A stretch of DNA of 32,412 nt from NCBI RefSeq assembly GCF_020253525.1, contig NZ_JADCBK010000155.1, positions 1 through 32,412 of the forward strand, read 5' to 3'. The notes beneath the pieces are model-generated. The model ran no database searches, had not been told where the DNA came from, and saw only the letters and a list, made by a program, of their open reading frames with translations. Position numbers and translations under genes: made by a program. This document shows, in pieces, positions 15,608 to 23,339 of the stretch. Source of the DNA: Aquidulcibacter sp. (GTDB taxonomy: Bacteria; Pseudomonadota; Alphaproteobacteria; Caulobacterales; Aquidulcibacteraceae). Position 1 is the stretch's first letter, and every line of letters begins with the position of its first letter.

Positions 15608-16383
15608 GCAAGGCGGCCGGCGCGTCGATCCAGTTTGAAAAAGTGTCCAAGCGCTTTTCTGATGGCACCGTGGCGCTGAGCGACCTCAGTCTTCAAGTGC
15701 CAGCGGGAACGTTTTGTGTGCTTCTGGGGCCGTCAGGCTCTGGCAAGTCCACCTTGCTTCGGTGCTTGAATGGTTTGGAAACCCCAAGCCAAGGCAGCGT
15801 CTATGTAGACGGGACCTTGGTCAACCGAAATTCGATCAAGCAATTGCGCAAAGAGATCGGTTCGATCCATCAGCAATTTGGATTGGTCCAGCGCGATCAG
15901 GTTGCCAATAATGTTCTTGCTGGGGCTTTATCAAAGCTTCCTACTTGGCAAGCAATGCTCGGCTGTTATCCGAGAGCGCTAGAAGCGCGTGCGGCAGAAA
16001 TGTTGGAACAAGTTGGTCTGGATCCCGTCCATCTGCATCGCCGGGCAGGGGAGTTATCCGGCGGCCAGCAGCAACGTGTTGGCATTGCGCGCGCCTTTAT
16101 GTTGGCACCCAAGCTCATCTTGGCCGATGAGCCGATCGCTAGCCTGGACCCCAAGACAAGTTACGACATCTTGGCGCTGATCCGGGAACAGGCGCAGGCC
16201 TTGGGTGCGACAGTCCTATGTAGCCTTCATCAAGTCGACCTTGCGCGCGTCTTTGCCGACCGCATCATCGGCCTAAAGGCTGGAAGGGTAGTCTTTGATG
16301 GCGCGCCTTCGGATTTGACTGCCGATATGGTCGGCTTGCTTTATGGGCACGACGAAAGCGCTGTCGCGCCGGAATATGTATGA
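15604..16383 (+). CDS. phnC: PhnC-like ABC transporter ATPase
   Basis: The ATP-hydrolysing subunit of the phosphonate-type importer, on the cytoplasmic face. The 259-residue product has Walker [10 protein letters not shown] (42-50), a Q-loop HQQFGLV (about 89-95), the ABC signature [14 protein letters not shown] (151-164), Walker [13 protein letters not shown] (171-182) and a switch His in [15 protein letters not shown]. The sequence [19 protein letters not shown] between the Q-loop and signature is typical of PhnC. It is coupled to phnD and phnE by ATGA overlaps on both sides. Confidence 0.93.
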   Translation: MSKAAGASIQFEKVSKRFSDGTVALSDLSLQVPAGTFCVLLGPSGSGKSTLLRCLNGLETPSQGSVYVDGTLVNRNSIKQLRKEIGSIHQQFGLVQRDQVANNVLAGALSKLPTWQAMLGCYPRALEARAAEMLEQVGLDPVHLHRRAGELSGGQQQRVGIARAFMLAPKLILADEPIASLDPKTSYDILALIREQAQALGATVLCSLHQVDLARVFADRIIGLKAGRVVFDGAPSDLTADMVGLLYGHDESAVAPEYV

Positions 16384-17393
16384 TGGCACGGATTAATCGA
16401 GCCAATTCGGGGACATGGCAGTTCCCACAACTCGTCACCGCGTCCCGTTTGTTCTGGGTGGCCGTATTGTGCATACTTCTGCTCTGGTCTGGACGAGCGA
16501 CAGAAATGGACCGTGCCTTTGTGATGACGGGCCAAGCAATTCATGCCGCGGCGACCGGTCAGAAGGATTCCCAAGTCGTCAATGGCTTCTCTCAAATTGC
16601 GAAATCCCTTTGGCCCCTGCAATTAGAGTCCCGGACCGAGTTGCACCAACAAGCGGACCAGCCTGCAGCCCTTGCACTGCCGTTTAGCCACATTGAAACC
16701 ACCAGCCGTTCCAGCCAGTCGACAGACCCAGTGACTGGGCAAGTCGTGACAACCAACCAAACCAAGACTGAGCTTGTGGTGCCTTACGGCTATGTTCTGG
16801 TGGTTGTATCGAAATTGATCGAGACCATACAAATGGCGATCTGGGCAACATTGATCGCGCTCATCATCAGTCTGCCGCTTGGCTTTCTGGCAGCTCGAAA
16901 TTTGATGGGGGATGGGTTTATCGTTGGCTTGGCGCGGTCCTTGATTGGTTTGTTACGCGCCATTCCGGAATTGGTGAGTGCTTTGTTCTTTGTTGTGGCC
17001 TTTGGCTTTGGCCCCATTGCCGGGATTTTCGCCTTAGGGCTGCACGCAGCAGGCTTTCTCGGCAAATTCTTTGCCGACGATAGCGAGAACGCGGACATTA
17101 AGCCGCAAGAAGCCTTGGTCGCACTGGGTGCAAACACCCTCAAAGTTGCCCGCTTTGCCGTGCTGCCACAGGTGCTGCCGCAATATATTGCCTATTCGCT
17201 CTATATTCTCGATCGAAATATCCGCATGGCGACCGTGATTGGTCTGGTCGGCGCGGGCGGGATTGGCCAAGAACTGAAGGGCCGATTTGACATGTATGAT
17301 TATGGACACGTGGCAACAATTTTGGTTGCGATCTTCATTTTGGTGGTCCTCGTTGACCAATTGTCGGCCAGTATCCGAAAGCAACTATTGTGA
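16380..17393 (+). CDS. phnE: PhnE-like ABC transporter permease
   Basis: The membrane channel of the importer. The 337-residue product has one N-terminal transmembrane helix (about 22-38), a roughly 100-residue extracytoplasmic insert, then the usual permease core of hydrophobic helices from about 137 to 335. PhnE features are LLRAIPELVSALFFV (191-205) and the EAA-type loop EALVALGAN...LPQVLP (244-267), which contacts PhnC, followed by NIRMATVIGLVGAGGIG. Two consecutive ATG codons (16380 and 16383) are possible starts; the first overlaps the phnC stop as ATGA. It ends the three-gene transport operon, and the regulator follows 68 bases later. Confidence 0.92.
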   Translation: MMARINRANSGTWQFPQLVTASRLFWVAVLCILLLWSGRATEMDRAFVMTGQAIHAAATGQKDSQVVNGFSQIAKSLWPLQLESRTELHQQADQPAALALPFSHIETTSRSSQSTDPVTGQVVTTNQTKTELVVPYGYVLVVVSKLIETIQMAIWATLIALIISLPLGFLAARNLMGDGFIVGLARSLIGLLRAIPELVSALFFVVAFGFGPIAGIFALGLHAAGFLGKFFADDSENADIKPQEALVALGANTLKVARFAVLPQVLPQYIAYSLYILDRNIRMATVIGLVGAGGIGQELKGRFDMYDYGHVATILVAIFILVVLVDQLSASIRKQLL

Positions 17394-17461
17394 GATTTGT
17401 TCAATCATGACACGGTCCCACTTTGTAATACTCAGTCTCATAAAAATGGTGAACGCAACTC

Positions 17462-18364
17462 ATGGGCGATGCAACGAACCTATCACAAAAGCCGAAGGGG
17501 AAGGCTCAGGAATCGCTGATTGTTGAGAATGTGCTCGCGCGTATTCGCTCGAGCTATAAGTCTATGGGCCCGACCTCGAAAGTGGTGGCCGACTTCATCT
17601 TGGCTGACCCGAATGCGGTAATTGCTATGTCCGTTACCGAGCTCTCTGAGGCAACCGGTGCCAGCCAAGGAAGCGTTGTCAATTTTTGCCAAAATCTTGG
17701 TATGCCGGGCTTTCAGCATTTGAAATTGTCTTTGGCGCAAGCAGTTGTTCAACCCGTGCAATATATTCATGAGGACTTGAACCGAGACGATGATACCGAG
17801 ACCGTCTGTCGCAAAGTGTTTCATGGTGGAATCCAAGCGCTGCGCGATTCCCTTTCGGTCCTTGATCCAAAGGCTTTAGGGGCTGCAGTTTCGGCATTAC
17901 GCGCCGCCAAACGCATCGAGATTTACGGAATTGGCTCTTCCGCTCCAATCGCAGAAGACGCCCATTACCGCATGTTGCGCATTGGCTTGGAAGCGAAAGC
18001 CGTGACGGACAGTCACATACAAGCAATCAGTGCATCACGAACCTCGCCAGAGGTTGCCGTCCTGACGATCTCTCATACCGGAGCCACCCGTGAAACGGTT
18101 GTGGCGACCCAATTGGCCAAAGAAGCCGGTGCGACGACCATTGTCTTGACCAATTATGCGCGCACGCCGATTCAGGCCTTTGCAGATATCACCTTGTTCA
18201 CGATGGCGCGGGAAACCCTGTTTCGGACCGAAGCCATGACCAGTCGTATTGCCCAGCTTTGCGTGATTGATGCCCTCATCGCAGCCCTTGCGCTCGCCGA
18301 TTATGAGCGATCTACGACGACCCTGCGCGAGACATTTGATGTCTTATCGCTGAAACGCTTCTAA
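17462..18364 (+). CDS. MurR/RpiR-family transcriptional regulator with SIS domain
   Basis: RpiR-family regulators bind DNA through an N-terminal helix-turn-helix and sense phosphorylated sugars or related metabolites through a C-terminal SIS domain. In this 300-residue protein the HTH spans about 20-95 (SVTELSEATGASQGSVVNFCQNLGMPGFQHLK is the recognition part). The SIS domain spans about 130-265 (RIEIYGIGSSAPIAEDAHYR, then VLTISHTGATRETV). The start ATG has a weak GGTGA ribosome site. It is probably read from the phn promoter or a weak one in the 68-base gap. It converges with the HAD gene, and their stop codons overlap. The operator and effector are unknown. Confidence 0.9.
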   Translation: MGDATNLSQKPKGKAQESLIVENVLARIRSSYKSMGPTSKVVADFILADPNAVIAMSVTELSEATGASQGSVVNFCQNLGMPGFQHLKLSLAQAVVQPVQYIHEDLNRDDDTETVCRKVFHGGIQALRDSLSVLDPKALGAAVSALRAAKRIEIYGIGSSAPIAEDAHYRMLRIGLEAKAVTDSHIQAISASRTSPEVAVLTISHTGATRETVVATQLAKEAGATTIVLTNYARTPIQAFADITLFTMARETLFRTEAMTSRIAQLCVIDALIAALALADYERSTTTLRETFDVLSLKRF

Positions 18365-19131
18365 TAGAGCGCGCTCAAACGAAGATCAGAGCCTGGTTTG
18401 ACAAGGATCGACTCCATTCCGAGTCCGTCGGCTCCCTTGATATCGGTTGCCGGATTATCGCCAATCATAATCGCTTGGTCGACTGAGACCCCAAGTGCTA
18501 GGCAAGCCTTTCTAAAGAGAAAGGGGCCAGGTTTACCGATAATCTCCATATGTAGATCCTCTGCAGGCACGCAGGCGAGAAGTGCGGCCAAAAGCGTGCC
18601 GGTTTCGGGGACAATTGTGCCTCCCTTTCCTGGATGGGTTAAATCCGGATTGGCGACTATCAAGGACGCGCCATCCCGCAGAGCATTTACGCTTTGGGTC
18701 AAGCGCGCATAGCTAAACCGGGTGTCCCGTAGCAGGACAACTTGCTCGATCCGACTTGTGACTTGGATGATCCCCAGATCACGAGCCATTGCCCGCATGG
18801 CTGGACTTCCAAGCACAAGAGCTCGTTTTTTGGCTTCGGCTGCGCGTAACAAAGCTTGATGGCCGGCAAGGATAATCCGTTCTCTAGGAAGATGGATGCC
18901 GCATTCGGCTAAGGTTCGACACATGTCTTGTGGCCGAAGGCTGGAACTATTGGAAACCACGGCAATCCGATCAAGATGCCTAGCAATGAACTCAGAACCT
19001 GCGGCATGCGGTTTGTTGTCAATCGCGACGCATCCATCCCAATCCAAGAGAATGCCGTGCTTTGAGGCCAAAAGTTCCCGCGCGCGGTCCACTTCTGAAC
19101 CGGTGTCGGGTAATACGATAGAGTGGATCAA
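18361..19131 (-). CDS. HAD-superfamily (class IIA, NagD-like) phosphatase
   Basis: A cytoplasmic phosphatase of the HAD-IIA group, which includes NagD, phosphoglycolate and pyridoxal-phosphate phosphatases. The 256-residue product has motif I GILLDWDGCVAID (nucleophile D30, acid D32), motif II VVSNSSS (about 58-64), a conserved Lys in IIGKPGP (about 200) and motif IV MIGDNPATDIKGA (about 222-234). The catalytic set is complete. The start is a TTG, fixed by a strong GGAGG (19138-19142) six bases upstream. It is divergent from the TonB receptor gene and faces rpiR. In this context it may release phosphate from an imported phosphorylated compound; the substrate is not predictable. Confidence 0.87.
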   Translation of the reverse strand: MIHSIVLPDTGSEVDRARELLASKHGILLDWDGCVAIDNKPHAAGSEFIARHLDRIAVVSNSSSLRPQDMCRTLAECGIHLPRERIILAGHQALLRAAEAKKRALVLGSPAMRAMARDLGIIQVTSRIEQVVLLRDTRFSYARLTQSVNALRDGASLIVANPDLTHPGKGGTIVPETGTLLAALLACVPAEDLHMEIIGKPGPFLFRKACLALGVSVDQAIMIGDNPATDIKGADGLGMESILVKPGSDLRLSALY

Positions 19132-19199
19132 TCTCGACCTCCAAACCCGGATAGATCGGGCGCAATCGGTTCAAGCATGAATCATTCAGAAATGAAATA

Positions 19200-19255
19200 T
19201 ATTCACTAAGATTTCATAAACATTTCGCTCAGCCGTCACAGTCGGCCCCTAGGAT
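19200..19255 (+). promoter_or_regulatory. Tandem PhoB box array and -10 of the TonB receptor gene
   Basis: Four seven-base units repeat with an exact 11-bp period: TATTCAC (19200-19206), ATTTCAT (19211-19217), ATTTCGC (19222-19228) and CCGTCAC (19233-19239), each related to the CTGTCAT half-site and separated by four bases. TAGGAT (19250-19255) begins exactly 10 bases after the last unit, as at phnD. The array therefore looks like two adjacent Pho boxes driving the receptor gene. Confidence 0.75.
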
Positions 19256-19329
19256 TTCACCAGTCAGGCAGGAATTTCGAACCTACAGGGTTTTGTGGGC
19301 TAGACGATTGCCAATGTCGAAAGTGGATT

Positions 19330-19348
19330 CAGTGAAAATATTTCACTG
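19330..19348. promoter_or_regulatory. Perfect 19-bp palindrome in the receptor leader
   Basis: CAGTGAAAATATTTCACTG has eight-base arms around ATA. It lies downstream of the predicted promoter and 17 bases before the ATG at 19366, next to the GAGGG ribosome site. It may be a repressor operator (RpiR is the nearest candidate) or an RNA hairpin affecting translation. Confidence 0.6.
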
Positions 19349-19365
19349 TAGTGAGGGACCCAACC

Positions 19366-21699
19366 ATGTACGGACCATTCAAAAAGCCATCTCTGAGCCT
19401 CGCAGCCATGCTGCTGGCCTCAACCGCTCTGCCAAGTTTTGCCGCTGCTCATACGTCTGTCGAGAGCGAACCACAAAAGCCTGCAACCGAAACCGTCATT
19501 GTGACCGGCCAACGTGCACGCGCTGCCGCAACCACCGTTGCACAAGAGTTGGCAGTTTATGGCACCGATGTGCAGGTCATCTCGGGGGCACGGGTTGAGC
19601 AAAGCGGCGCGATTAACTTCGCCGAAGCTGTCCAGTTTCTCGTAAAGGGCGTCAATGTCGGCTATTCCCCAGATGAAGGTGAATACACCATTCGCCTCGA
19701 TGGCGGCGGTGACCGCGACACACTGGTTACCCTTGATGGAACCCCTCTCTATGATCGTGGCCCAGTTCTTGAGAACATTTGGGGCGCCACAATCATCGAC
19801 AACCACATCATTGAGAACATCGAAGTCTTCCGTGGCGGCAATAGCTTATACTTTGGTTCAAACGGCGGCATCGGTGTGGTCAATGTCATCACCAAAAAGC
19901 CGGACGGAACTGTGAAGGGCGATTTTGGTGTCTCTTATGGTTCGTTCAACACCCGCGAACTATGGGGCAATTATAGCTTCCCGCTCGACAAGGAAGGCAA
20001 TCATTCCTTGATGGTCTATGGGTCGCTTCTCGCGACCGACGGCCCTCGAATTTTTGACCCGGCCTTGTTTACCGATAATGTGGCCTTGTCTGGCGGTATC
20101 CAAGAATATCCGCTGAACAAAAACAATATCGGGGTGAAGTATCTATGGAAAATCAATGAGGCGACGGAATTCCGCGCCAATGCTATTTATACTGAAAGCT
20201 GGTTCCAAGATCCGTTCCCTTCGGGTGAATCCTATTCACCCAATACGCTGCGCTATCCAATTATCGATGCAACGCTCACCCATAAGTCCAATGACAAACT
20301 GCTGATTGAGGCCTCAGCTTATTATTCCAACCCACTCTTGTGGAATGCTGAACTCTACCCTGTGGTCTGCCGGATCGCTACGGGTTGCCCGATTGCAAAC
20401 CAAGCCACGGCTGCAGGCGTCTCAACACGGACAGTTCCTCGCGGGGCTTGGACCGGCGCTGTTGAACCCGCCTTCGCCCACGGCTTTGGCACAACCAATC
20501 AGTTCAAGAGCGGCTTTGTTGAAATGGGCGCGACAGCCCGTGCCACCTATAACTTCAACGAATTCTTGGAAGTTGTTGGCGGTGTTCAATATGTCTCTTA
20601 CAAGGACGATTCAGACGCACGCTTTGCGGTGCCAAACAATGACACGGCAACGACGGGTGTCTTCATAGATGTTCACCCCAAATTGCCATTCAGCCCAGAG
20701 ACTGGGATTTCGTTGGCGGTTCGCACCGATTTCTCCGATGCGTTTGACAGCAAGACCATCTGGAAGTTCGGCTTTAAGCATCCCTTCCTGAAGAACTATT
20801 ATGTTCGTGCCAATGGCGGTACATCCTACAGCCTGCCGCAGACAAATGAGTTGTTCATCAACAACCCACGCCCACCAACGGCGGTCAATGATGCTGGTTT
20901 CACAACAATCGGTAACCCAGATCTCCTGCCGGAGGAGACCGAGACCTATAATGCGGCATTCGGCTATACGCATGAATTTGGCGACAACCGCCTCTTTGTG
21001 GAACTCGGCGGCTTTAAAACTGAAGTCACCAACCGTATTTCGACGACCTCTGGGCGGCCCTTGATTGTTACGAACCCAATCACCGGCACCCAAACCCCTG
21101 TCGACACCTTCTTCAATAATAGCTTCGTCAATGAGATTAACGGCTGGACCGCAGAAGTTGATCTGACCCTGGGCGAGCAGTGGGCCTTTAATATCGGCTA
21201 TACTAATCAGGACTCAGCGCTCGCATCTGGATCCCGCGTTGGTCTGCAATTGAGCGAGACGCCCGAGTGGTTTGCGACTGCCTCTTTGAATTGGACTTCG
21301 CTGGATAAGCGGTTGAAAGTTCAATTATTGCCCCGCGTTCAAGGGGATGAATGGGCAACTGGTGGGCCAGCTATTGCAGGCACCACACGGGCGGCTGGCC
21401 CAGACGGCAGGGGTGCTGATACCGGTGTGCCACGCTATCGCAAGAATTTCGGCAATTACACCGTTGTTAATGCCACCCTCACCTATCTGGCCGGCGAGGA
21501 TATGCAGCACCGCTTCATGTTCCGTGTCGTGAACCTTCTCGATGAGGATTACGCAGAGCGCTGGGGCTTTGGTAACAATTTCTATGGCTCAGCCTTCAAC
21601 CGGGGTGAGTATACCAATACGGACGACCGTTACTTCTACGGCTATCCGTTCGAAGGCAAGCCCCGCAGCTTCTATGTGACCTACGCCACAAAATTCTGA
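19366..21699 (+). CDS. TonB-dependent outer-membrane receptor (phosphorus cluster, first)
   Basis: A 22-strand outer-membrane barrel that imports scarce or large solutes using TonB energy. I place the start at the ATG at 19366, preceded by GAGGG with an 8-base gap; an upstream in-frame GTG at 19351 lies within the leader. The 777-residue product has a signal peptide (LSLAAMLLASTALPSFAAA), TonB box ETVIVTGQR (about 43-51), a plug domain (about 55-165, with VTLDGTPLYDR and IENIEVFRGGNSLYFGSNGGIGVVNVITKKP) and a barrel ending in YVTYATKF with the usual terminal Phe. The Pho box array upstream and the neighbours suggest a phosphorus compound as substrate, but receptor specificity cannot be read from sequence. 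A terminator follows. Confidence 0.92.
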   Translation: MYGPFKKPSLSLAAMLLASTALPSFAAAHTSVESEPQKPATETVIVTGQRARAAATTVAQELAVYGTDVQVISGARVEQSGAINFAEAVQFLVKGVNVGYSPDEGEYTIRLDGGGDRDTLVTLDGTPLYDRGPVLENIWGATIIDNHIIENIEVFRGGNSLYFGSNGGIGVVNVITKKPDGTVKGDFGVSYGSFNTRELWGNYSFPLDKEGNHSLMVYGSLLATDGPRIFDPALFTDNVALSGGIQEYPLNKNNIGVKYLWKINEATEFRANAIYTESWFQDPFPSGESYSPNTLRYPIIDATLTHKSNDKLLIEASAYYSNPLLWNAELYPVVCRIATGCPIANQATAAGVSTRTVPRGAWTGAVEPAFAHGFGTTNQFKSGFVEMGATARATYNFNEFLEVVGGVQYVSYKDDSDARFAVPNNDTATTGVFIDVHPKLPFSPETGISLAVRTDFSDAFDSKTIWKFGFKHPFLKNYYVRANGGTSYSLPQTNELFINNPRPPTAVNDAGFTTIGNPDLLPEETETYNAAFGYTHEFGDNRLFVELGGFKTEVTNRISTTSGRPLIVTNPITGTQTPVDTFFNNSFVNEINGWTAEVDLTLGEQWAFNIGYTNQDSALASGSRVGLQLSETPEWFATASLNWTSLDKRLKVQLLPRVQGDEWATGGPAIAGTTRAAGPDGRGADTGVPRYRKNFGNYTVVNATLTYLAGEDMQHRFMFRVVNLLDEDYAERWGFGNNFYGSAFNRGEYTNTDDRYFYGYPFEGKPRSFYVTYATKF

Positions 21700-21708
21700 T
21701 CAATATTC

Positions 21709-21742
21709 AAGGGCTAGGGAGATGAAGATGTCCCTAGCCCTT
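21709..21742 (+). terminator. Strong stem-loop after the TonB receptor gene
   Basis: AAGGGCTAGGGA (21709-21720) pairs perfectly with TCCCTAGCCCTT (21731-21742) across a 10-base loop and is followed by CTCCTTT. The T-run is weak, so termination may be partial, allowing some read-through into phoD, which starts 34 bases later. Confidence 0.8.
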
Positions 21743-21776
21743 CTCCTTTAGATTTTTAAACGCATGTGAGGACCCG

Positions 21777-23315
21777 ATGATCAGTCGCCGCAGCACCCTA
21801 CTAACCTTGGCTGCCTTGCCGCTTTTGTCGGCTAAGTCAGTCCTCGCACAGACAGCCGCCAATCCTTTTAGCCTTGGGGTCGCGTCGGGAAACCCGCAGC
21901 CTGATCAGGTCATTTTGTGGACACGCCTTGCGCCAAACCCCCTGCAAGCTGGCGGCATGCCAAAAGGGCGGGTGCGCGTTCTCTATAAGGTCTGTCTCGA
22001 CGCCGAAATGACGAAAGTATTTCGCGAAGGAAGTTACGAAACCTCAGACCTCGATGCGCATAGTGTTCATGTCGCATTGAAAGGCTTAGCGCCAGGCCGG
22101 GAGTACTTTTATCAATTCTCCTTTGGCGACGCCCAAAGCCCAATCGGCCGGACTAAAACAACAAGCCCGCAGGATTCGTCGGCCAAATTAGCCTTGGCCA
22201 GCTGCAACGCTTATGAAAGCGGCTTTTTCGCTGCCTTTGCCGATATGGCTGCTTGGACACCAGACTGCGTCATCCATGTTGGCGACTATATTTACGAAGG
22301 CGGGGTTGGCCGTCTTGGCTCTAACAAACGGATGATTGCGGGTCAGGAATTATCCTTTGAGACCGTCCGTTTACATAATGGGCCCGAGACAAAGTCCCTA
22401 TGGGATTATCGCAATCGCTACGCACTCTATAAGATGGACCCTAGCCTGCAGGCCGCCCATGCCGCCGCGCCTTGGATTGTCGCCATGGATGATCATGAGA
22501 TCGACAACAATTGGGCCGGCGATATCCCAGAGGATCCAGATCAGCAGACCGCGCTAGAGTTTAAAGTGCGCAAGATTGCGGCTCTGAAGGCTTATTATGA
22601 GCATATGCCTATCGAAAAGCCTGCGATGATCAACGGGCTGGAAGCCAGCTTGCACATGTATGGCCTCTATCGCTTCGGCCCTGCACAGGTGCATTTGCTC
22701 GACACACGCCAATTCCGCTCCGACCAGCCGTGCGGCCAAGGCTTTCCAGGCGATGCCGCATGCGACGCCATGAATGATCCAAATCTAACCATGACGGGTA
22801 AAGTCCAAGAAGCTTGGCTGCTGGACGCGCTCAAACGTTCGTCGGCCCCTTACAATGTTCTGGCATCCCAAACCTGGTTTGCGCCTTTTCGCTACAATGC
22901 CCCGCCAGAGGCTCCACGCGTGAACATGGATCAATGGGATGGTTATGGCGTCCAGCGGCAACGGATCATTGATGCTCTTGCCCAGGGCGTGTCCAATCCC
23001 GTTGTCTTGAGTGGTGACTGGCACAGTGCTTCGGCCATGCGCATTCATGAGCGCCCCTTTGATGTCAAATCCAAGCGGATAGGCCACAATTTCTGCGGCA
23101 CGTCGATTTCGTCGCATTGCCCTTGGGCAGGGGCATTGGACGCCGCAAAGAGCTTTAACCCCCATGTCGATTATCTCGACGGGCATAAGCGCGGCTATAT
23201 TCGGTCCTTGGTTGAGCGAAATAATTGGACGGCGACTTATCGAACGGTCGACGCGCCCAGTGACCCAAATTCTGGCTCGACAAGCGCCATCGAGATGCGG
23301 ACCCGCGATCTATAA
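21777..23315 (+). CDS. phoD: PhoD-family alkaline phosphatase/phosphodiesterase, Tat-exported
   Basis: PhoD enzymes hydrolyse phosphomonoesters and diesters outside the cytoplasm with Fe3+ and Ca2+. The 512-residue product has a Tat signal (SRRSTLL then a hydrophobic run, cleavage near VLAQ-T), an N-terminal PhoD domain (FSLGVASGNPQPDQVILWTRL, 31-51; ending near residue 130), then the metallophosphatase domain with LASCN (140-144), HVGDYIYEGG (167-176), DDHEIDNNW (238-246) and VVLSGDWHSAS (about 402-412). The metal ligands are all present and the length is typical. GAGGA lies upstream of the ATG. The gene sits 34 bases after a terminator-like hairpin and 24 bases before the phosphoesterase gene. 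Confidence 0.93.
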   Translation: MISRRSTLLTLAALPLLSAKSVLAQTAANPFSLGVASGNPQPDQVILWTRLAPNPLQAGGMPKGRVRVLYKVCLDAEMTKVFREGSYETSDLDAHSVHVALKGLAPGREYFYQFSFGDAQSPIGRTKTTSPQDSSAKLALASCNAYESGFFAAFADMAAWTPDCVIHVGDYIYEGGVGRLGSNKRMIAGQELSFETVRLHNGPETKSLWDYRNRYALYKMDPSLQAAHAAAPWIVAMDDHEIDNNWAGDIPEDPDQQTALEFKVRKIAALKAYYEHMPIEKPAMINGLEASLHMYGLYRFGPAQVHLLDTRQFRSDQPCGQGFPGDAACDAMNDPNLTMTGKVQEAWLLDALKRSSAPYNVLASQTWFAPFRYNAPPEAPRVNMDQWDGYGVQRQRIIDALAQGVSNPVVLSGDWHSASAMRIHERPFDVKSKRIGHNFCGTSISSHCPWAGALDAAKSFNPHVDYLDGHKRGYIRSLVERNNWTATYRTVDAPSDPNSGSTSAIEMRTRDL

Positions 23316-23339
23316 ACTCTATACAGGAGCCGATGTGCC

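Noticed and set aside
19192-19206. A second copy of the leader palindrome (ATGAAATATATTCAC)
   Set aside because: Only the outer TGAA/TTCA match, and the right half is better explained as the first unit of the Pho box array.
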